This document shows, piece after piece, positions 43,213 to 51,669 of a DNA stretch of 64,000 nucleotides. A program made the translations under genes and the position numbers. The number at the start of each line of letters is the position of its first letter. Position 1 is the first letter of the stretch. The notes below the pieces were generated by a model. The model saw nothing but the letters and a program-made list of their open reading frames with translations. It was not told the origin of the DNA and made no database searches. The DNA is from Streptomyces capitiformicae (lineage in GTDB: Bacteria > Actinomycetota > Actinomycetes > Streptomycetales > Streptomycetaceae), in NCBI RefSeq assembly GCF_002214185.1, contig NZ_CP022161.1:9617486-9681485 (forward strand). Reading direction: 5' to 3'.

Positions 43213-44396
43213 GCACCGCGATGCCCGGGTTGAAGGCCCTGCACATCATCACCGGCCTCGGCGTCGGCGGCGCGGAGCAGCAACTCCGGCTGCTGCTGCG
43301 CCATCTGCCCGTCGACTGCGACGTCGTGACGCTCACCAACCCCGGCCCGGTCGCCGAGGGGCTGACGGCGGACGGCGTCCGCGTCGTCCACCTCGGCATG
43401 TCCGGCAACCGGGACCTGTCCGCCCTGCCCCGCCTGGTCCGCCTGATCCGGGACGGCGGCTACGACCTCGTGCACACCCACCTCTACCGGGCCTGCGTGT
43501 ACGGCAGGATCGCCGCACGCATGGCGGGCGTGAAGGCCGTGGTGGCCACCGAACACTCCCTCGGCGGCACCCAGTTGGAGGGCCGCGCCCTGACCCCCGG
43601 TGTGCGCGCGCTGTACCTGGCCAGCGAGCAACTCGGCCGGGCCACGGTCGCGGTCTCGCCCACGGTCGCCGACCGGCTCCGCGGCTGGGGTGTGCCCGAG
43701 CCGCGCATCGAGATCGTGCCCAACGGCATCGATGTGGCCCGCTTCCGCTTCGACCCGGCCGTCCGTGAACGCACCCGTCACCTGCTCGGGCTGCCGGAGG
43801 ACGCGTACGTCGTCGGCGGCATCGGCCGGCTGACCGCGGGCAAGCGGTTCGGCGTCCTGATCGACGCCCTGGCTCGACTCCCCCGCGACTACTGGCTGTT
43901 GCTCGTCGGCAGTGGCCCCGAGGAGAGCGCGCTGCGGCACGCCGCCCAGCGCGCCGGGGTGTCCGGCCGGGTGCTGTTCACGGGTGAACGGCCCTACGAG
44001 CCCGACGGCACCCGCGACCTGGATCTGCCCTCGCTGGCCTCGGCGATGGATGTGCTCGCCTCGCCGAGCCCGGAGGAGTCCTTCGGGCTGGCCGTCGTGG
44101 AGGGCCTGGCAGCGGGGCTGCCGGTGCTGTACGCCTCCTGCCCGGCCGTCGAGGACCTCCCGCCGCGTCTCGCCGCCGGGGCCCACCAGGTGCGGGGCGG
44201 CGCGGACGCTTACGCCCGCGCCCTGGCCGAGACCCGCGCCCTGAGCGGGGCCGGACTGTCGCGCCCGACCGACCGCCGGCCCCCCGCCGCCGCTCGCCAC
44301 TACTGCATCACGCGCACTGCCGCACGACTCATGGACGTGTACGCGGCAGCCGTCTCCTGCTCGTCCCGTCACCCCCGTCACCCCCGTCACCCCTAG
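43209..44396 (+). CDS. Family 4-type glycosyltransferase
   Basis: 395 residues from a GTG overlapping the deacetylase stop. LKALHIITGLGVGGAEQQLR is the GT4 opening, LVHTHLYRACVYGRIAARMA follows, IEIVPNGIDVARFRFDPAVR starts the C-domain, VVGGIGRLTAGKRFGVLIDA, GSGPEESALRHAAQRAG and ASPSPEESFGLAVVEGLAAG bring the E-x7-E nucleotide-sugar motif. The C-terminus has an odd RHPRHPRHP tail from a short repeat. It adds a sugar to the lipid-linked repeat unit. Only two glycosyltransferases and one initiating enzyme are present, predicting a short repeat unit or help from genes elsewhere. Confidence 0.92.
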   Translation: MSTAMPGLKALHIITGLGVGGAEQQLRLLLRHLPVDCDVVTLTNPGPVAEGLTADGVRVVHLGMSGNRDLSALPRLVRLIRDGGYDLVHTHLYRACVYGRIAARMAGVKAVVATEHSLGGTQLEGRALTPGVRALYLASEQLGRATVAVSPTVADRLRGWGVPEPRIEIVPNGIDVARFRFDPAVRERTRHLLGLPEDAYVVGGIGRLTAGKRFGVLIDALARLPRDYWLLLVGSGPEESALRHAAQRAGVSGRVLFTGERPYEPDGTRDLDLPSLASAMDVLASPSPEESFGLAVVEGLAAGLPVLYASCPAVEDLPPRLAAGAHQVRGGADAYARALAETRALSGAGLSRPTDRRPPAAARHYCITRTAARLMDVYAAAVSCSSRHPRHPRHP

Positions 44397-44409
44397 GAGT
44401 GACCCCCTG

Positions 44410-45072
44410 ATGACCTCCAAGACCGAATCCCCGGCCACCTCGGCCACTGCGGCGACCCCGCACCGCCGTCCGCGGACGCTGCCGCCGTGGTCCCTGCTCG
44501 CGATCGGCGCCGCCGCCGGTGCCCTGGCCGGCGGCGTGTACGGCACCCTCATGCCGCCCGCCTACTCGGCCACGGCATACGTCGTCGCCGTACCGACCGC
44601 GAAGTCGGACCCGCAGGCCGCGCTCGGCTTCGCCCAGGCGTACGGCCGGGTCGCCACCCAGCTCGCGGTGCTCGGGGACGCCCAGGTGTGGGCGGGCGTG
44701 CCGGTACGGACGCTGCGCGAGAGCGTGCAGTCGGCGACCTCGCCGGACGCGCCGATGATCGCCGTGACGGCCACGTCCGCGCGCCCCGACCTCGCCGCCG
44801 ACATGGCCAACGCGGTCTCCCGCTCGCTGACCCGGCACGCCAACAACACCAAGAACTCCACGCACGTCCAGCTCCTGCGGTTCTCCCGGGCCGTGAAGCC
44901 CACCGAGCCGTCCTCGGCGTCCCCGGCGCTGACCGGCCTGGTGGGCGCCAGCGCCGGCGGCCTGCTGGGCGGTCTCGCGCTGCTGGCCCGCCCGCGGCCC
45001 ACGGCCCAAGGGCCCCGCACGGCCAGCGTGCCCGGCCCCGCCACCGCCATCGACGCACAGGGACAGCTGTGA
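44410..45072 (+). CDS. Wzz/YveK-type polysaccharide co-polymerase
   Basis: 220 residues with two membrane helices, SLLAIGAAAGALAGGVYGTL near the N-terminus and TGLVGASAGGLLGGLALLAR near the C-terminus, enclosing an external domain of about 110 residues (ATAYVVAVPTAKSDPQAALG, ARPDLAADMANAVSRSLTRH). This is the chain-length determinant layout. No tyrosine-kinase (BY-kinase) partner or Tyr-rich tail is present. It would set polymer length with the Wzy-type polymerase. Its stop overlaps the next GTG. Confidence 0.85.
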   Translation: MTSKTESPATSATAATPHRRPRTLPPWSLLAIGAAAGALAGGVYGTLMPPAYSATAYVVAVPTAKSDPQAALGFAQAYGRVATQLAVLGDAQVWAGVPVRTLRESVQSATSPDAPMIAVTATSARPDLAADMANAVSRSLTRHANNTKNSTHVQLLRFSRAVKPTEPSSASPALTGLVGASAGGLLGGLALLARPRPTAQGPRTASVPGPATAIDAQGQL

Positions 45073-46199
45073 GCGGCGTACTGCGCGCCGACGTCGGCGC
45101 CCTGCGGGTCGAACTGTGCACCGACGACCGGGAGTTCACCGCGCTGGGCCCGGCCTGGGGGCGGCTGTACCGCAGCTGTGGTGCGGCGACCCCGTTCCAG
45201 AGCCACGCCTGGCTGCACTCGTGGTGGACCTCGTACGGCACGCCGGGCCGACTGCGGTTGGTGCTGGTGCGCGACGCCGACGAACACGGCGAACTCCGCG
45301 CGGTCGCACCGCTGATGAGGGCGGGGGGTCCGCTGCCCCGGCTCGTCCCGCTGGGAGGGGCGATCTCCGACTTCGGGGACGTGCTTCTCGACGACGAGCA
45401 TGCCGACCGGGCGGCGGCCACACTCGCCGAGGCGCTGTCCGAGGCCGCCCGTACCGCGCTGATCGACTTCCGTGAGGTACGGCCGGGCAGCGCGGCCGAG
45501 CGTGTGTACGAGCACTGGCGCGGACCGCGCCGCCGGGTGCCCGACTCGCTCTGCCTGGAGCTGCCCGGCCTGTCGATGGACGAGCTCATGGCCCGGCTGC
45601 CCGCGGAGAAGGTCCGGCAGGTGCGGGCCAAGCGGCGCAGGCTGGCCAAACTGGGTGTAACGCGCCTGGTCACGCCCTCCGGGGAGGTGGACGCGGCGAT
45701 GCGGCGGCTCCTCGCGCTGCACCGGCTGCAGTGGCAGGGCCGCGGGGTGACGCCGGAGCACCTCCATGAGCGGTTCGCCGACCACCTCGTGCGCGCGGTC
45801 GGCCCGTTGGTGCGTTCCGGCGACGCCGTGGTCACCGAGTTCCTACTGGACGGCGAGGTCGTGGCCGTCGACCTGACACTCCTGTCGCCGCGTATGGCGG
45901 GCTGCTACCTGTACGGCGCCCATCCGCGGCTGCGCGAGCGGAAGGCGGACATCGCCGTGATGCTGCTGGACGCCAGTACCGGGTACGCCGCCGGTGGGCG
46001 AAGGACCCTCAACCTGCTGCGCGGTGACGAACCGTACAAGTACCGCTGGCGCCCCGAGCCCGTGGTCAACCAGCGACTGCTGCTGGCCCGGCGGAGCACC
46101 GCCCTCCTGATGTCGGCGGTCATCGGCAAGGTCGCCGCACGCAGCCGGGTCAAGGAACTCCTGCGCCGGTGGAACGAACGGAGGGGCGGCGGGAGGTGA
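45069..46199 (+). CDS. FemAB/BcsL-like GNAT transferase
   Basis: 376 residues from a GTG. SCGAATPFQSHAWLHSWWTS, then RLRLVLVRDADEHGELRAVA and PLGGAISDFGDVLLDDEHAD match the BcsL/CelD acetyltransferase-like family, with a second GNAT fold in AKRRRLAKLGVTRLVTPSGE, VVAVDLTLLSPRMAGCYLYG and GRRTLNLLRGDEPYKYRWRP. Members modify exopolysaccharides such as cellulose or attach aminoacyl or acyl groups. Last gene of the operon; the stop codon sits inside the loop of a strong terminator. Confidence 0.87.
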   Translation: MSGVLRADVGALRVELCTDDREFTALGPAWGRLYRSCGAATPFQSHAWLHSWWTSYGTPGRLRLVLVRDADEHGELRAVAPLMRAGGPLPRLVPLGGAISDFGDVLLDDEHADRAAATLAEALSEAARTALIDFREVRPGSAAERVYEHWRGPRRRVPDSLCLELPGLSMDELMARLPAEKVRQVRAKRRRLAKLGVTRLVTPSGEVDAAMRRLLALHRLQWQGRGVTPEHLHERFADHLVRAVGPLVRSGDAVVTEFLLDGEVVAVDLTLLSPRMAGCYLYGAHPRLRERKADIAVMLLDASTGYAAGGRRTLNLLRGDEPYKYRWRPEPVVNQRLLLARRSTALLMSAVIGKVAARSRVKELLRRWNERRGGGR

Positions 46200-46216
46200 A
46201 CCTCCCGCCGCCCCTC
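46181..46216. terminator. Bidirectional terminator between exopolysaccharide operon and GH26 gene
   Basis: Perfect 17-bp stem gaggggcggcgggaggt with its complement and almost no loop; it overlaps the stop of the last operon gene and also follows the convergent GH26 gene. Confidence 0.82.
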
Positions 46217-46229
46217 GGACCGAGCAGGG

Positions 46230-47555
46230 TCACCACAGGCGCGACCACCAGTCGAAGCGGACACAGACCTTTCCGCCGAGCCAGTACTCCACCCAGTCAC
46301 CCAGGGCCAACGGCGAACACTCACGGCCGGGCAGAGGCACCGTCGGGAGCAGGGGCGGCGTCGACACCGGCGTGGGCCAGGCGGGGTTGGACAGCGCGGC
46401 CCGGTACACCTGGGCGGCCCGCGGGTTCCGCCGGCACTGCCACGTACCGTGCGGGCAGTAGTCCGTGATCGTGTGGTACAGCGGCTTGTGCGCGTCGATC
46501 CAGGCGAGCATGCGCCGCATGTACTCCGCGTTGTCACCGTTGCGGAACAGTCCCCACTCCGGGTACGAGATGGGCTTGCCGTGCGCCTTCGCGAAGTCCA
46601 CGTGGTGCTGCAGTCCGTACGGTTCGGTCACCTGTCCGTCGAAGGACAGCCCTCGCGGCTGGTCGTACGTGTCCATGCCGATGATGTCGACCGTGCTGTC
46701 CCCGGGATAGCAATTCGTCCAGGGAACGGCGTCAAGCCCGCGGCTCGGCGTGAAGTCGAAGCGGAATTGCTGACCGGCCACGGAACGCATCACCGTGACG
46801 ATCCTGTTCCAGTACGTCTTCCAGGCCTCCGGGTCCGGCCCACACCGATGGGTGTACGTCGAACCGTTCATTTCCCAGCCGAGCACGAGAATGGTGTCGG
46901 GCACCTTCAACTCGACCAGCCGCTCGGCCAACCGGCGGTAGTGCACGTCGAACTCACCGGCCGCGCCCCGGCGCAGAAGGGCACGGACCTCGGCGTCGGA
47001 CACGCCCTCCTCGTTGCGCTCCAGCATGGGCACGTTGAGCACGAACATCCGTTCCTGACTGCCCCGGCGCCAGGCCGCCCAGGTGTCGAGGAAGGAGGGG
47101 CTTCCCTCGATGTTGCTCCAGCGGTCGCCCGGCAGATAGGTGTGCCCCACGCGCACTTGAGCCCCGTTCAACCACTGGCTGAAGCGGGCCATACGGGCCA
47201 CGCCCTGGGCGCTGTAATGGAGGTAGGCGCCGAAGGCGGGCCGGGGGGCGGCCAGGGCGGGCGGTACGGATGGTGCCGGCGGTACCGGCGGTACGACGGC
47301 GGGCGTTGACGAAGGAACTGCCGGGACGGGCGCCAGCGGCAGAGGCGTTGACGGCGCGGACGCTGATGCTGACGCTGACGCCGACGGCGCGGGCGTCGTC
47401 GGCACGGGCACCGTCGGCGCAGGTGGCCGGGCGATCTCTTCGGTCTCGGTGGCGCCCGCGGCGTGTCCCAGCCCCGGCACCAAGACGGCCGAAGCGAGAA
47501 AACCGGCCGCGATGTATACAGGCCATCTTTTCCGGCGGCGTTTCTGAGTGGCCAT
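46230..47555 (-). CDS. Secreted glycoside hydrolase family 26-type endo-glycanase
   Basis: 441 residues with a signal peptide (WPVYIAAGFLASAVLVPGLG) and a Pro/Ala/Ser linker of about 70 residues. The GH26 barrel follows: FGAYLHYSAQGVARMARFSQ, TILVLGWEMNGSTYTH (the E is the proton donor), DIIGMDTYDQPRG, and KPISYPEWGLFRNGDNAEYM with the nucleophile glutamate. GH26 enzymes cut beta-mannan or mixed-link glucan. The C-terminus holds two cysteines (PLPGRECSPLALGDWVEY, GKVCVRFDWW), perhaps a binding end. It converges on the exopolysaccharide operon and may process or release that polymer. Confidence 0.9.
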   Translation of the reverse strand: MATQKRRRKRWPVYIAAGFLASAVLVPGLGHAAGATETEEIARPPAPTVPVPTTPAPSASASASASAPSTPLPLAPVPAVPSSTPAVVPPVPPAPSVPPALAAPRPAFGAYLHYSAQGVARMARFSQWLNGAQVRVGHTYLPGDRWSNIEGSPSFLDTWAAWRRGSQERMFVLNVPMLERNEEGVSDAEVRALLRRGAAGEFDVHYRRLAERLVELKVPDTILVLGWEMNGSTYTHRCGPDPEAWKTYWNRIVTVMRSVAGQQFRFDFTPSRGLDAVPWTNCYPGDSTVDIIGMDTYDQPRGLSFDGQVTEPYGLQHHVDFAKAHGKPISYPEWGLFRNGDNAEYMRRMLAWIDAHKPLYHTITDYCPHGTWQCRRNPRAAQVYRAALSNPAWPTPVSTPPLLPTVPLPGRECSPLALGDWVEYWLGGKVCVRFDWWSRLW

Positions 47556-47828
47556 GACTGCCCCTTTCTCCGCTGATCGGCAGCAGCCGTATCGCGCGCA
47601 CTGCCACCCGTTTATCCGAATACACTCCGGCGATCAGTCATATGTATGCCCGCCCTACCAACCTGCTTCTCCGCTTTTGCCCACTCTGACCACCCACACG
47701 AGTGAGCCATGGCCGAGGAAAATCAAATGAATTCGCCGCGCCCACCCCTTCCGTCACGGAATTGGAGGCCGGAAACGCACTCGGGTGTCGGACGTGACAC
47801 GTCCGACACCCGGAGCAGAGCACTACCA

Positions 47829-49739
47829 CTACCGACGGGACGCCGCTCGGGCTCGCCGGTACACGATGACGCCGCCCGCAAGCAGCAGCGCGGCGCCCGA
47901 GGCCGCGATCACCTCCGCGCCGACGCCCGTGTCGGCGAGGGACGGCTTCTTCGGCGAGTCGGGCGACTTGTCCCACGGCCGGTCATGCGTGGGCGGCTTC
48001 ACCGACGGCGTGTCGGAGTCGTCCCCGTAGCCGCCCTCGTCGTCGTGGCCGTCCTCGTGGTCGTCACCACCATCGTGGCCGTAGCCGGAGTCGTCGTCAT
48101 GGCCTCCCGGCGAGTCGGAATCATCACCGTAGCCAGAGTCGTGGCCATGACCCTCGGGCGAGTCCGAATCATCACCGTAGCCAGGGTCGTCGCCATGGTC
48201 GGTCTCGTCCTTGGCATCGGCATCCTCGCCGTAACCGGGGTCGTCGCCGGCATGGGCATCCTTGCCGTGGTCGGCATCGTCCTTGCCGTTGACGTCCTCG
48301 CCGTAACCGGGGTCGTCGTCATGGCCGTTGTCGTCCTTGGCACCGTCATGCTCACTACGGCCGACATCGTCCTTGGCACCGGCATCCTCGCCATGGTCGG
48401 CGTCGTGCTCGGCACCGGCATCCTCGCCATGGTCGGCGTCGTGCTCGGCACCGGCATCCTCGCCATGGTCGGCGTCGTGCTCGGCACCGGCATCCTCGCC
48501 GTAACCGCTCTCGCCCTCGGCACTGGCCTCCTCGCCATGGCCGCTGTCGTGCTCAGCATGCTCACCATGGCCGTTGCCGTCCTTGGCACCGGCATCCTCG
48601 CCATGGTCGGCGTCGTGCTCGGCACCGGCATCCTCGCCGTAACCGCTCTCGCCCTCGGCACCGGCCTCCTCACCATGGCCGGCGTCGTGCTCGGCACCGG
48701 CATCCTCGCCGTAACCGCTCTCGCCCTCGGCACTGGCCTCCTCGCCATGGCCGCTGTCGTGCTTGGCATCAGCGTCCTCACCATGGCCGGCGTCACCCTC
48801 GGGATGGGCCTCCTCACCATGGTCGGCGTCGTGCTCGGCACCGGCATCCTCGCCGTAACCGTTCTCGCCCTCGGCACCGGCCTCCTCACCATAGTTGGCG
48901 CCGTCCTTGGGATCGGCCTCCTCACCATGGTCGGCGTCGTGCTTGGCATCGGCATCCTCGTCATGGACGCTGTCACCCTCGGGATGGGCCTCCTCGCCAT
49001 GGTGGACATCGTGCTTGGCATCAGCATCCTCGTCATGGACGCTGTCACCCTCGGGATGCGCCTCCTCGCCGTAACCAGGGTCGTCGCCGTAACCACTCTC
49101 GTCCTCGGCGGCATCGGCATGCTCACCATGGCCGGAGTCGCCCTTGGCATCACCCTCCTCGCCATGGCCGGCGTCACCCTCGGGATCTGCATCCTCGCCA
49201 TGGCCGTCGTCACCCTCGGGATCTGCATCCTCGCCATGGTGGACATCGTGCTTGGCATCAGCATCCTCGTCATGGACGCTGTCACCCTCGGGATGCGCCT
49301 CCTCGCCGTAACCAGGGTCGTCGCCGTAACCACTCTCGTCCTCAGCATCGGCATGCTCACCATGGCCGTCGTCGCCCTTGGCATCGGCCTCCTCGCCATG
49401 GTCGGCGTCATCCTCGGCATGGGCCTCCTCGCCATGGTCGGCGTCATCCTCGGCATGGGCCTCCTCGCCATGGTCGGCGTCGTGCTTGGCATCAGCCTCC
49501 TCGCCGTAATCGGGGTCGTCGCCGTAACCGCTGTCGTCGCCGTGGTCGCTGGCCTCCTGGTCCTCGCCGGGCTCGGATTCCTGGGGGGCGCTGGACGATC
49601 CATCCGCGTTCTGACCGCTGACGTGGGCGCTGGCGGACACCTCGGAGTGCGAATCCGCGGATGCCGTGATTCCGTACATCGGCAGGATGCTTGTCGCGGC
49701 TGCCGCCACGAACATGGCCCTGCTCAGCTTCTTTCGCAA
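47829..49739 (-). CDS. LAXTG-anchored surface protein made of Asp/Glu/His/Gly repeats
   Basis: 636 residues taking the TTG at 49739 with an AGGGAGA ribosome binding site; upstream read-through would add 31 residues. A signal peptide (SRAMFVAAAATSILPMYGIT, cleaved near ASA) leads to about 530 residues built of degenerate repeats, e.g. EHDADHGEDAGAEHDADHGE and DESGYGDDPGYGEEAH, with essentially only D, E, H, G, A, K, S, P and Y. Part of the array is an exact 36-bp (12-residue) tandem unit near 48380-48490. The C-terminus is a sortase signal: LADTG, the helix AEVIAASGAALLLAGGVIVY and RRARAASRR. It would be linked to peptidoglycan, strongly acidic, with regular histidines suited to binding divalent metal. 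No sortase gene is in the window. I know no named family for it. Confidence 0.85.
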   Translation of the reverse strand: MRKKLSRAMFVAAAATSILPMYGITASADSHSEVSASAHVSGQNADGSSSAPQESEPGEDQEASDHGDDSGYGDDPDYGEEADAKHDADHGEEAHAEDDADHGEEAHAEDDADHGEEADAKGDDGHGEHADAEDESGYGDDPGYGEEAHPEGDSVHDEDADAKHDVHHGEDADPEGDDGHGEDADPEGDAGHGEEGDAKGDSGHGEHADAAEDESGYGDDPGYGEEAHPEGDSVHDEDADAKHDVHHGEEAHPEGDSVHDEDADAKHDADHGEEADPKDGANYGEEAGAEGENGYGEDAGAEHDADHGEEAHPEGDAGHGEDADAKHDSGHGEEASAEGESGYGEDAGAEHDAGHGEEAGAEGESGYGEDAGAEHDADHGEDAGAKDGNGHGEHAEHDSGHGEEASAEGESGYGEDAGAEHDADHGEDAGAEHDADHGEDAGAEHDADHGEDAGAKDDVGRSEHDGAKDDNGHDDDPGYGEDVNGKDDADHGKDAHAGDDPGYGEDADAKDETDHGDDPGYGDDSDSPEGHGHDSGYGDDSDSPGGHDDDSGYGHDGGDDHEDGHDDEGGYGDDSDTPSVKPPTHDRPWDKSPDSPKKPSLADTGVGAEVIAASGAALLLAGGVIVYRRARAASRR

Positions 49740-49940
49740 TCTCGTCGTCTCCCTGTGCGAAGAAATGGGGAAAATCCGGTCCCGGGCCCAAGGAACGTCC
49801 TCGGGCCGGCCCGCGCCACAGGCCGGAATCAAGTGGGAGCGCGCGCAACAAGTCGCGACGCGGCATCGAAGCCAGTCAGAACGAGCCCTGCAGGATGTTT
49901 CCCTGTCCTGCGGGATGGCGGGAGGACTGGATCTCCCGCG

Positions 49941-50201
49941 TCAGCGCTTCCTCCTCTTCTTGCGGCTGTGTCCCGAGACGGCTTCCCGCCTCCCGTAATT
50001 TCGCCTCAGCTTGATCTTCTGGCTGGTCCAGTGATGGGACCCGGTGAAGTGCCAGTACCGACAGTCCGAGCATCGGTAGATACGGTCGGGGATTTTCTCC
50101 AGCAACGGCTGCCTGACCAGCCAGACCCTCGCCTCGGATTCAGTGCGGAACGATGCTTTCCCGCTCTCCGGACAACGCGGCAAGATGATCGTATCACTCA
50201 T
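49941..50201 (-). CDS. Small cysteine-rich protein, zinc-ribbon-like
   Basis: 86 residues from the ATG at 50201 with GGGGAGA upstream. MSDTIILPRCPESGKASFRT, SEARVWLVRQPLLEKIPDRI and YRCSDCRYWHFTGSHHWTSQ give a possible ribbon with cysteine and histidine ligands, and the tail is strongly basic (KIKLRRNYGRREAVSGHSRK, KRRKR). This suggests a nucleic-acid-binding protein of phage or plasmid style. Lower GC content in and upstream of the gene hints at acquisition. No partner gene is adjacent. Confidence 0.65.
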   Translation of the reverse strand: MSDTIILPRCPESGKASFRTESEARVWLVRQPLLEKIPDRIYRCSDCRYWHFTGSHHWTSQKIKLRRNYGRREAVSGHSRKKRRKR

Positions 50202-50548
50202 ATTCTCCCCAAAGCAGGATTCGACACGCATTCAACTGCAGAGAATGATGGATTCGATACTGCATCGGCAGGAAATCCTCCGCCAAGCAGGTGACATCAT
50301 CACGGGCCAGCATTCACTGAATTTCATCCGAACGGCCCCGTTTGGCGACTGATATGAATTGCACCCATCGGACGATATCCGAGTCGAACTCGCAACCTAC
50401 GCCACCTACCGGGCGGGCCGAACAATGGTTCGCCGAGCTCACCGATCGCAAAAAAGAGGCAGCGGCCACCTGGATAGATGACCGCTGCCGTTATGAGGTT
50501 GGACTCCGCGTCCCCGCGGAAGGCAGATCCGTCCCGGAATCGACTCGA
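50202..50548. other. Intergenic, no gene seen
   Basis: Lower in GC than its surroundings. It holds the promoter side of the minus-strand zinc-ribbon-like gene and the 3' flank of the first small secreted protein gene. Confidence 0.5.
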
Positions 50549-50797
50549 TCAGCCGCGCGGGGCGGCCGCCGTGCAGAAGTTGCCGACGTTCGTGATGCTC
50601 TCGCCGAGAACATTGACCGTCGGGGCGATCGTGACCACGGAGGAGCGGAATGCTTGCTCACACTCCAGAACCTGCGCGTCCCGAGCGGTCACGTCCGGCT
50701 GGTCACCAGAATCGGCGGCCTGCGCGGTCCCGGTACCCGTCAGGCCGACGCTGCCGACGATGGCGGTGACCAGCACAACCTTCTTGAACCTGAGCAT
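50549..50797 (-). CDS. Small two-cysteine secreted protein, paralogue A
   Basis: 82 residues starting MLRFKKVVLVTAIVGSVGLT, with GGAGAT as ribosome binding site and a signal peptide cleaved near TAQA-AD. The mature peptide of about 54 residues has just two cysteines in LECEQAF and TNVGNFCT, predicted to form one disulfide. The same two motifs recur in two further copies downstream. It is not a chaplin or rodlin by sequence. Own hairpin region downstream. Function unknown. Confidence 0.8.
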   Translation of the reverse strand: MLRFKKVVLVTAIVGSVGLTGTGTAQAADSGDQPDVTARDAQVLECEQAFRSSVVTIAPTVNVLGESITNVGNFCTAAAPRG

Positions 50798-50859
50798 ACA
50801 TATCTCCATGTGTTGACTCGCGGCCACCACGAAACGTCATGGCCTCAACTACGCGGAAA

Positions 50860-50893
50860 GGGGATGTCGAACTCTTACCACTCCGACATCCCC
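50860..50893 (-). terminator. Terminator-like hairpin between paralogues A and B
   Basis: Perfect 10-bp arms ggggatgtcg / cgacatcccc with a 14-nt loop, downstream of paralogue B on the minus strand. Confidence 0.65.
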
Positions 50894-50963
50894 TCTTGTG
50901 CGAGTTGCTGGACCGAGGAGCGGGTCTCACACATTCACAGCCCCTCTTCATGCCATCCTGCAA

Positions 50964-51239
50964 TCAGTCCCCTACAGACCCGATCACCGTGCAGAAGTTG
51001 CCCACGTTCGTCTCGTTGTCACCACCAGCCACGCCAGGGACGGGAGGCTCGGTGGGGATGCCAGAACCAACCTCGAAAGACTGCTCACACTCGACCGCCT
51101 GCAGGTTCTCGATGGGCGCGTCGTACGGGAACGGGTCGTCGTAGCTGTGACCACCGGCGGCACTGGCAATTCCGCTGCCAACAAGGCCGAGACCACCGAC
51201 CGCGACCACCACAGCCGCAGCTTTCCTCAGGCTCTGCAT
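50964..51239 (-). CDS. Small two-cysteine secreted protein, paralogue B
   Basis: 91 residues starting MQSLRKAAAVVVAVGGLGLV with GGAGAT upstream and a signal peptide cleaved near IASA-AG. The mature part reads PIENLQAVECEQSFEVGSGI and GDNETNVGNFCTVIGSVGD, matching paralogue A at both cysteine motifs and paralogue C more closely over the whole length. A secreted, acidic, probably disulfide-stabilised peptide. Function unknown. Confidence 0.82.
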   Translation of the reverse strand: MQSLRKAAAVVVAVGGLGLVGSGIASAAGGHSYDDPFPYDAPIENLQAVECEQSFEVGSGIPTEPPVPGVAGGDNETNVGNFCTVIGSVGD

Positions 51240-51413
51240 TGCATCTCCGATCTCACGCAGACGACCCTCCTCACGGATCGCATCCGACTCACAGCAGACG
51301 TTAACATACACTCTATTTACAACCATTCCCGACACTCCCTGAATAAGAGCATTGCCCCATATCCGCACCCCTGGGGGCTTTCGGGTCAGCGAAGTCCCCA
51401 CAGACAAAGGAGC

Positions 51414-51440
51414 GGGTCCCGCACCTACGGTGCGAGACCC
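51414..51440 (-). terminator. Terminator-like hairpin after paralogue C
   Basis: gggtcccgcacc / ggtgcgagaccc arms with one mismatch and a 3-nt loop, about 25 bp downstream of the paralogue C stop on the minus strand. Confidence 0.65.
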
Positions 51441-51462
51441 AGCCCTTCATGACGCCCTGCGA

Positions 51463-51669
51463 TCAGTCCTCGACTTCACCGATGACCGTGCAGAAGTTAC
51501 CCGCGCTCGTCTCCCCGTCGCCGCCAGTGGCGGCACCACCGGTGATCGCGGAGGTGTCGGGCTCGAACGTCTGGTCGCAGTCCACGGCCTGCAGGTTCTC
51601 GATCGCCACGTCCGGGTACGGGCCGTCGCCGGCGTGGGCAATCCCGCCGCCGACAAGGCCGATGCCGCC
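51463..51669 (-). pseudogene. Small two-cysteine secreted protein, paralogue C, lacking its signal peptide
   Basis: The minus strand reads GIGLVGGGIAHAGDGPYPDV, AIENLQAVDCDQTFEPDTSA and GDGETSAGNFCTVIGEVED, clearly the third copy of the family. It begins inside the signal peptide (GIGLVGGGIAHA). Upstream of 51670 the sequence is replaced by a 9-bp tandem repeat that carries a stop in this frame in every unit, so there is no start codon. Broken by a rearrangement. Confidence 0.75.

Noticed and set aside
47709..50294. An 861-codon plus-strand open frame of hydrophobic repeats (GVVLGTGILAM-type), looking like a giant membrane protein
   Set aside because: It is antisense to the acidic LAXTG repeat protein. 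Long openness follows from the repeat and the GC-rich codon bias. The minus strand has a signal peptide, a sorting signal and a ribosome binding site, the plus strand none of these.
50549..51239. Chaplins or rodlins
   Set aside because: The peptides lack the chaplin GNxVxVxxxxxxN..GN.C pattern and the rodlin length and sequence; only the presence of small signal-peptide proteins is shared.
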